From NCBI GenBank assembly GCA_003520145.1, contig DOVJ01000177.1, positions 1 through 11,251 on the forward strand: DNA of 11,251 nucleotides, in the 5' to 3' direction. Source of the stretch: Eubacterium sp. Its GTDB lineage: Bacteria; Bacillota; Clostridia; Lachnospirales; Lachnospiraceae. This document shows, piece after piece, positions 7,274 through 11,251 of the stretch. The notes under the pieces are model-generated. The model was not told the DNA's origin and did no database searches. It saw only the letters and a program-made list of their open reading frames with translations. Position 1 is the first letter of the stretch, and each line of letters opens with the position of its first letter. The position numbers and the translations under genes were made by a program.

Positions 7274-8341
7274 TTATATTTCGGAAGTAATTACCATATC
7301 AAATAAATATCTCATATTCCTTATCCTAACTCCTGTCCACTCTTTCTTTTGCCAAATTGAAAAAATATCATAGAATCTAAAAAACGATGCCCAATCTGTC
7401 ATATTTGACTCCTTTCGAAACCAATCCTTATACAAATCTCCTTCATCTGTCACTATCGATTCTCTATATTTTGCAACTAAAACAAGTATTTCCTGAATCA
7501 AATCCATCAATGATTTTTGCCTAAACTCATCTGCATCCTCCCTAAATAAATATGTATTAATAAAACGCCTCTCCTTAACCATACGACTATCTGTTTCAAA
7601 ACATCCACCGAATTTTGATTTAATTCTAACCCATCCACATATTAAAAAAAGCATCTCTTGATTTAAAGTATAAATACCTTCTTTTTCCATAAAACATGCC
7701 AGCTCATAAAATGTTTCTACAGGATAATGCCATTCAAATGTAAATAATGCCAAAGACGCGAATACCATATCTTCGTCACTTTTCTTTGATTGTTCTATCA
7801 AAGAGCAAACAAATTCATCATATTGGCTGAACATCTCCTGAAAACGCGTATTTGAGACTTTTTTTGAACTAATTATTCGTCGTTCAACAATTGATTTTAT
7901 AAGTTCAAGCTCGAGAATTTTTTGCTGTTCAAAATAATTCATCTTAGTCAATCGATGCCCCTTGAGTTTCTTACCAATTGTTTTCATATCTGTACATGCA
8001 AATTTATGATTCTCTGGTATTGAACCTCCCTTTTCTTCTATCTCTCGCTTTTTATATTTCAATACATAATTCATATTACGAGACTGAGTCATACGCTCGC
8101 TATCATCTTCTTTATTCTTAAAAAAATGTCTCAATGGATATTCTAAATCCGCATAATCATATGAATACTTTATAAACTCTAATGTAATATAGCCAGCTAC
8201 CATGTCTATACAATCATAATCTTCGTAACCATCGAAACCAAAGAGGTAACTTTTTTGCTCTACTGGCAATTGACCAAGCGAAGCATAAATATCCCTATAT
8301 AACATATCCATTTTATCAGTAAGCTCAGGTAATAATTTCAC
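7274..8341 (-). CDS. Uncharacterised 355-residue protein
   Basis: I do not recognise a family. It is a soluble, largely helical, charged protein with no signal peptide or membrane span. Visible segments include YLFGFDGYEDYDCIDMVAGY (32-51), a long charged stretch at about 85-155 rich in lysine and glutamate, and an aromatic-rich C-terminal third ending in RNMRYLFDMVITSEI. Base composition is strongly AT-biased, like the DUF4417 and toxin-like genes and unlike the 480-residue gene. The start is GTG at 8341 with AAAGGA about ten bases upstream. A TATAAT-like box sits at 8379-8374, but no fair -35 is found 16-18 bp upstream of it. The detached repeat copy of the ATPase 3 array (8402-8425) lies just upstream. 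It ends 109 bp before the DUF4417 gene, with which it may be co-transcribed. Confidence 0.75.
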   Translation of the reverse strand: MKLLPELTDKMDMLYRDIYASLGQLPVEQKSYLFGFDGYEDYDCIDMVAGYITLEFIKYSYDYADLEYPLRHFFKNKEDDSERMTQSRNMNYVLKYKKREIEEKGGSIPENHKFACTDMKTIGKKLKGHRLTKMNYFEQQKILELELIKSIVERRIISSKKVSNTRFQEMFSQYDEFVCSLIEQSKKSDEDMVFASLALFTFEWHYPVETFYELACFMEKEGIYTLNQEMLFLICGWVRIKSKFGGCFETDSRMVKERRFINTYLFREDADEFRQKSLMDLIQEILVLVAKYRESIVTDEGDLYKDWFRKESNMTDWASFFRFYDIFSIWQKKEWTGVRIRNMRYLFDMVITSEI

Positions 8342-8401
8342 GACGAAATTGTCCTTTCCTAATCCTCTTATATATTATAACAATGGCCTCCAAAAAATAC
8401 T

Positions 8402-8425
8402 TTTTGTCATTTTTCAAAGGATATC
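8402..8425. repeat. Detached fourth copy of the ATPase 3 repeat, after the hipA stop
   Basis: TTTTGTCATTTTTCAA followed by AGGATATC matches the inner copies at 5644 and 5676 in 22 of 24 positions and the outer copy at 5708 in 21 of 24, in the same orientation. It begins overlapping the hipA TGA (8426-8424). No further copy is found 32 bp away on either side. It lies 2,694 bp from the outer copy of the array. Confidence 0.85.
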
Positions 8426-9545
8426 ACAGATACTCACCCAGATCCGCAGTCACAGCACTTCTTACCTCTTCATACGCTGATATACAATATTCCTTGGATA
8501 ACCCAGCGCCTCTCCCTACGGTAACAAGATCATCCACAGATATATCTTTACCCTTGCCATTAACAGCTGTAGTGTGTTCTCCCCAGTACGTACTGCTATA
8601 GGTTATATCGTACGCAGGAGACAAGCGCCATCCATTCTGTTCAGTATGGACGAATGAAAAGTTCTTGGTATGATCATCCCTGTTATGTCCAAGGACATTG
8701 AAGCACATCTGCTTATACATGCGCTCTTTGTCCTCTCTGTTATCATGGGTGAGAATCTGTATAAGCTTCATGTAGGTAGCATAATCACAGGAAGGCACCC
8801 TAAAGTCAGCCTCCAGTATTCCAGAAAATGTAACTGTAAAGACCTTCTTTTTGTCACACCTGTCAAACCTCTCTGTCTTAAAGTACCCATCGCATACACT
8901 CGACTTAACAAGCTCTGTCATAGTCATAGGTATCCCACACTTTTTCGCACACAGAGAATAATCGTATTCTCTCTTTCCACTTATCATAGGATCAGTGTGG
9001 GACGGAAACTTAACTATCCAGTCAATACCTTCATCAGATATCAGAATCTTTGGTCTAGTGCCACCGCTTGAACCGCCAAGCTTGTATAAGAGATCTAACT
9101 GTCCTGAAGGCTGTGAAGAAAGGAGCTTATCACATTCACTAGCTATAGTATCATAATCAATTCCACCCAAAGAGAAATCCGCCTCTTTACTTGGATAATA
9201 CTCAAGCGCCCCCATTCCGGCTTTGCCTACATATGCAAGTCTATCAAGCACAGATATATCATACGGATTAATTCCCTTCGATTCTAGGTATCTATCAAGC
9301 AGTAGTTCACCCCAAGCATCAGGAAGACTATCAGCGAATACACCAAACAATCCTCTAAAAGTTTCCAGATTCTTATCTTTAGGAACGAATACTCCTGGTT
9401 CAAGCGGAAGTGAAAAAGGACTTATCTCAAACCCAGTCTTGAACCACTCGTCAGAATACTGGAAAGCAACAAGTTTTCTAGGAGTCTCTGCTAATGTTCC
9501 GACGATGTGACCATCTATATATACATCTATCTTCTTATCTGCCAT
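8424..9545 (-). CDS. hipA: HipA-type serine/threonine kinase toxin
   Basis: A 373-residue protein, shorter than the 440-residue E. coli HipA but with the kinase core intact. Seen in order: an N-terminal small domain (VYIDGHIVGTLAE, then ISPFSLPLEPG, 41-51), FADSLPDAWGELLLDR (70-85), the glycine/serine loop GGSSGGTRPK (157-166), the ATP-anchoring lysine in WIVKFPS (K179), ERFDR (225-229), the catalytic GHNRDDHTKN (286-295; D290 and N295 match the DxxxxN pattern) and the metal-binding D313 in PAYDIT. Known: HipA kinases of this type phosphorylate tRNA-charging or other translation factors and arrest growth; the target here is unknown. The loop serine corresponds to the autophosphorylated serine of the family. 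The start overlaps the hipB end by 11 bp, typical of a co-translated pair. The stop abuts the detached repeat copy. Confidence 0.93.
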   Translation of the reverse strand: MADKKIDVYIDGHIVGTLAETPRKLVAFQYSDEWFKTGFEISPFSLPLEPGVFVPKDKNLETFRGLFGVFADSLPDAWGELLLDRYLESKGINPYDISVLDRLAYVGKAGMGALEYYPSKEADFSLGGIDYDTIASECDKLLSSQPSGQLDLLYKLGGSSGGTRPKILISDEGIDWIVKFPSHTDPMISGKREYDYSLCAKKCGIPMTMTELVKSSVCDGYFKTERFDRCDKKKVFTVTFSGILEADFRVPSCDYATYMKLIQILTHDNREDKERMYKQMCFNVLGHNRDDHTKNFSFVHTEQNGWRLSPAYDITYSSTYWGEHTTAVNGKGKDISVDDLVTVGRGAGLSKEYCISAYEEVRSAVTADLGEYL

Positions 9546-9813
9546 CCCTTAACACCTCCGATATATCAGAATATGCAGGATTACTAAAGAGATTCCTTAT
9601 CTCATCCGCAAGCCCTAATTCTACCGCAAGCTTAGTAAGAGAGCTAAGCGATATCTCACCAGTTTCCTCAAACCGCCTTAATGAAGCGTAACTGACGTTA
9701 CTTCTGTCAGAGAGAAGCTTCCTTGACATCCCTTTTCTCTTTCTTATTCTTTTGACACGCTCTGCAAGCGCCTTATTAATCTCGGCTGGAGTTTCCCATA
9801 CATACTTAGGCAT
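9535..9813 (-). CDS. hipB: HipB-type antitoxin and operon repressor
   Basis: A 92-residue protein with an XRE-type helix-turn-helix: residues about 15-70, with KRKGMSRKLLSDRSNVSYASLRRFEETGEISLSSLTKLA as the five-helix core. Known: HipB-like proteins bind HipA, neutralise it and repress the operon by binding palindromes in the promoter. That fits here: two identical 16-bp palindromes lie directly upstream and one of them contains the -10 box. ATG at 9813 has AGGAGG seven bases upstream. It overlaps hipA by 11 bp. Confidence 0.92.
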   Translation of the reverse strand: MPKYVWETPAEINKALAERVKRIRKRKGMSRKLLSDRSNVSYASLRRFEETGEISLSSLTKLAVELGLADEIRNLFSNPAYSDISEVLRDGR

Positions 9814-9831
9814 AAGTGCACCTCCTAATTA

Positions 9832-9888
9832 TGCTAATATATTAGCATATATGAGAGAAAAAATCAAGTTTTTGCTAATATATTAGCA
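9832..9888 (-). promoter_or_regulatory. hipBA promoter with two identical palindromic operators
   Basis: TGCTAATATATTAGCA, a perfect 16-bp palindrome, occurs at 9832-9847 and again at 9873-9888, 41 bp apart (about four helical turns). Between them on the minus strand are a -35 TTGATT (9867-9862), a 17-bp spacer and a -10 TAATAT (9844-9839) that lies inside the inner palindrome. This is a textbook layout for autorepression by a dimeric HipB, with the two sites able to act together. Confidence 0.85.
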
Positions 9889-10119
9889 GCTACATTTTAA
9901 GTACCTCTGTCGCACACTCCTCAGACTGTGCATCATGCTATTGCCCACAAGGCCCCTCTTACCGATTTTACTCGTGTCGACCAGCTCAGTACACTTACCC
10001 ATAACTCCTTTCATGTGTTCGGCCGCTTCCCTTAAGTCCGCGCCGCATTCTGGACAGATAATCGCGCCGCCAACACATTTTTTCGTCTCTCGTGGCGCGT
10101 TTGCCTTGTGTTTTATCGT
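9883..10119 (-). pseudogene. Start-less zinc-ribbon-like reading frame in a GC-richer stretch
   Basis: Between stop codons (TAA at 10122-10120 and TAA at 9885-9883) one minus-strand frame encodes 78 residues including KKCVGGAIICPECGADLREA, then a basic tail RSVRQRYLKCSC. The CPECG knuckle with a preceding cysteine resembles a zinc ribbon. There is no ATG, GTG or TTG before the cysteine motif and no ribosome binding site, so it is more likely a remnant or part of a dispersed non-coding element than a live gene. Its base composition is GC-richer than all neighbours, with several GGCGCG/CGCGCC words just upstream (10093-10160). Its end runs into the outer hipB palindrome. The 330-bp gap between hipB and the next gene holds only this, the operators and a terminator. 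Confidence 0.35.
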
Positions 10120-10164
10120 TTAATCGCGCCAAATAACGTGTTTTTTATATGTATCTGGCGCAAT

Positions 10165-10209
10165 AAAAAGAAGAAACGAGGGACGACTTTAATCGTAACC
10201 TCGTTTCTT
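10165..10209 (-). terminator. Rho-independent terminator of the membrane-protein gene
   Basis: AAGAAACGAGG (10171-10181) pairs perfectly with CCTCGTTTCTT (10199-10209), with a possible inner ACGA/TCGT pairing, and on the minus strand is followed by CTTTTT. It lies 12 bp after the stop codon at 10221. Confidence 0.85.
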
Positions 10210-10220
10210 AGCTTTCTTTT

Positions 10221-10904
10221 TCAATCAATAAAGTATTTGTAACCTTCCTTATCGATAGTATAACTTACATCTATAAAACGAATATAGTCTGTAATCTCCG
10301 GCAAGTTAAATATACAAGCCACTGTAGTTCCATCATCCTCGATGCTTATCTCGCTAAGCATCAGATTTTTCAAATCAGTAGCTGCTGCTGTATCGCTTTC
10401 AGAATACTTGTTGTATGCTCTTGCTATACCATCAAGAATCTTCTCTCGATCAGATGTAAGTCTGTCTGCGATACGCTCGACATCTCTAGCCTCTATCATC
10501 ACTCCATATGCGACAAGAATAGGCTTTTCATCTTTATCAAATATCGCTGGGAAGCCTCTTTTGAGCTTAATGGTGTTCTTTAACTTATCCTGCTCGAACT
10601 TCAACACACCAAGCCAGCCACCAAGACTTTCGTACTCAACTACATTCTGTGCTCTGTATTCAGCTTCCTTAGCAAGCTTCTTCTTCTTGCTTCTCTTGAC
10701 GCATATAACTATGACTAGTATCTCCGCCAAAAAGACGATAAAACATATCAATCCAATCTTAGGATATCCTTCACACAAAAAACCGATTGACATAAAAGGT
10801 AACATAATCAAGCCAAACGAAAACGCTATAAAAAGCAGGAAAAGAATCCACGTGACTATATCCTTAAAAAGCTTCTTCAAAAATGAGTCCTTATTTTCTT
10901 CCAT
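10221..10904 (-). CDS. Two-helix membrane protein of unknown function
   Basis: A 227-residue protein when started at the ATG at 10904, which has AAGGAGG five bases upstream; the in-frame GTG at 10940 lies upstream of that site and is rejected. Residues about 16-43 and 50-69 are hydrophobic spans joined by a very short loop, flanked by KKLFKD and by KRSKKKK (70-76). By the positive-inside rule both ends face the cytoplasm, leaving a soluble C-terminal domain of about 150 residues inside. That domain begins with EYESLGGWLGVLKF and has alternating acidic and hydrophobic segments; I cannot assign it to a family. It is a single-gene unit with its own extended -10 promoter and terminator, apparently independent of the toxin-antitoxin genes downstream. 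Confidence 0.85.
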   Translation of the reverse strand: MEENKDSFLKKLFKDIVTWILFLLFIAFSFGLIMLPFMSIGFLCEGYPKIGLICFIVFLAEILVIVICVKRSKKKKLAKEAEYRAQNVVEYESLGGWLGVLKFEQDKLKNTIKLKRGFPAIFDKDEKPILVAYGVMIEARDVERIADRLTSDREKILDGIARAYNKYSESDTAAATDLKNLMLSEISIEDDGTTVACIFNLPEITDYIRFIDVSYTIDKEGYKYFID

Positions 10905-10942
10905 TATCTCCTCCTTATATGGTTCAAGAGTTTTCTCCACTC

Positions 10943-10951
10943 ATTATAGCA
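10943..10951 (-). promoter_or_regulatory. Extended -10 promoter of the membrane-protein gene
   Basis: TGCTATAAT on the minus strand (10951-10943) is a consensus -10 with the TGN extension. No good -35 is seen at the right distance (TGTGAA is the best candidate at 17 bp), which the extension could offset. The leader to the ATG at 10904 would be about 30 nt. Confidence 0.55.
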
Positions 10952-11092
10952 TATTATCACGATTTTTCACATACAATCTTTTTGTATTCTTCACTTAGCT
11001 CATTTTGAAGCATGGTAAAAAATACTGATCTACTACGATATCGTAATCATATTATACAAAGGCATATAGAATTATTCTTGATAAAATGAGTA

Positions 11093-11129
11093 AAAATGGA
11101 CCACTACCTCCGTCCCCCAGGTCCATTTT
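11093..11129. repeat. Perfect 10-bp inverted repeat with a C/G-rich loop
   Basis: AAAATGGACC (11093-11102) and GGTCCATTTT (11120-11129) are perfect inverted copies around a 17-base loop that is C-rich on the plus strand and G-rich on the minus strand (GGGGGACGGAGG). On the minus strand the second arm continues into ATTTTTAC, so it could act as a back-up terminator after rpsI, or be a small dispersed hairpin element. The rest of 10952-11136 shows no gene. Confidence 0.7.
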
Positions 11130-11136
11130 GTCATAC

Positions 11137-11166
11137 AAAAAGACCCAGTACAAATGTACCGAGTCT
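11137..11166 (-). terminator. rpsI terminator
   Basis: An 11-bp stem with two G-T wobbles, AGACTCGGTAC on the minus strand (11166-11156) against GTACTGGGTCT (11151-11141), a 4-base loop and a TTTTT run at 11141-11137. It starts 27 bp after the rpsI stop codon. Confidence 0.85.
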
Positions 11167-11192
11167 TCTGAAATCTGCCATAGCAGATATTC

Positions 11193-11251
11193 TTATCTCT
11201 TTGAGAACTGTGGTGCACGACGAGCTGCTTTCAAGCCGTACTTCTTTCTTT
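11193..11251 (-). CDS. rpsI: 30S ribosomal protein S9, C-terminal end only
   Basis: The last 18 complete codons before the TAA at 11195-11193 read RKKYGLKAARRAPQFSKR, the almost invariant C-terminus of bacterial S9, whose final arginine reaches the P-site tRNA in the 30S subunit. The rest lies beyond the right edge. In most bacteria rpsI is the second gene of the rplM-rpsI operon, so this marks a core-chromosome boundary: everything to the left in this window is accessory by comparison. Confidence 0.95.
   Translation of the reverse strand, partial: RKKYGLKAARRAPQFSKR

Noticed and set aside
9995..10078. 27-residue ATG-started frame (MCWRRDYLSRMRR...) on the minus strand
   Set aside because: It overlaps the zinc-ribbon-like frame, has no ribosome binding site and reads like an out-of-frame product of that element.
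10905..10940. Upstream GTG start that would lengthen the membrane protein by 12 residues
   Set aside because: The AAGGAGG site lies inside that extension and is correctly spaced for the ATG at 10904.
10342..10998. 218-residue open frame on the plus strand
   Set aside because: It is antisense to the membrane-protein gene, serine-rich with no recognisable domain, and lacks a ribosome binding site; the minus-strand gene has promoter, ribosome binding site and terminator.
11034..11045. Perfect 12-bp palindrome TACGATATCGTA
   Set aside because: A single copy, not placed in a recognisable promoter; could be a regulator site but nothing supports it.
11126..11134. TTTTGTCAT next to the rpsI terminator matches the start of the ATPase 3 repeat
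   Set aside because: Only nine bases match and the conserved rest of the repeat is absent; expected by chance in AT-rich DNA.

Overview
The window looks like an accessory island in a low-GC Firmicute, most likely of the class Clostridia and plausibly Lachnospiraceae. The right edge holds the 3' end of rpsI (ribosomal protein S9) followed by its terminator, so the island sits on the chromosome just downstream of a ribosomal-protein gene. Every supported gene is on the minus strand and transcription runs right to left. The taxon is inferred from S9, the strong AGGAGG ribosome binding sites, sigma-A-type promoters and the protein families; no single marker fixes it.

Layout in transcription order (right to left): rpsI 3' end and terminator (11251-11137); a short hairpin-bearing spacer; a gene for a two-helix membrane protein of unknown function with its own extended -10 promoter and terminator (10904-10165); a GC-richer stretch with a start-less zinc-ribbon-like reading frame (10119-9883); a hipB-hipA pair under two identical palindromic operators (9888-8424); a visibly AT-rich block with an unrecognised 355-residue protein, a DUF4417 protein, a free-standing polymorphic-toxin-like C-terminal domain and a DUF7674-like putative immunity protein (8341-5713); and three divergent AAA_14/DUF4143 ATPase genes. 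The ATPase at 5600-4257 is followed at once by a 480-residue protein built from internal duplications (4234-2792). The second ATPase lies at 2669-1317. The third starts at 1163 and leaves the left edge.

The most striking feature is not a gene. Each of the three ATPase genes is preceded by its own tandem array of short direct repeats: four copies at exactly 32 bp, three at exactly 33 bp and three at exactly 32 bp. The sequence differs between genes but the architecture is the same. The copy nearest the gene occupies the spacer (and, for one gene, the -35 box) of a good sigma-A promoter, and further copies follow upstream on the same helical face. This looks like dedicated operator/iteron arrays, one specificity per paralogue. 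The gene lying upstream of each array ends at the outermost repeat, so the region reads as stacked modules. A solitary extra copy of the repeat belonging to the 5600-4257 ATPase lies 2.7 kb away, directly after the hipA stop codon, so the toxin/DUF4417 block is bracketed by two directly repeated copies.

The likely theme is genetic conflict: a HipBA-type toxin-antitoxin pair, a second toxin-immunity-like pair, and a set of self-regulated ATPases with a C-terminal PD-(D/E)XK-like domain. How the ATPases and their arrays work is not known to me and is the main open question.
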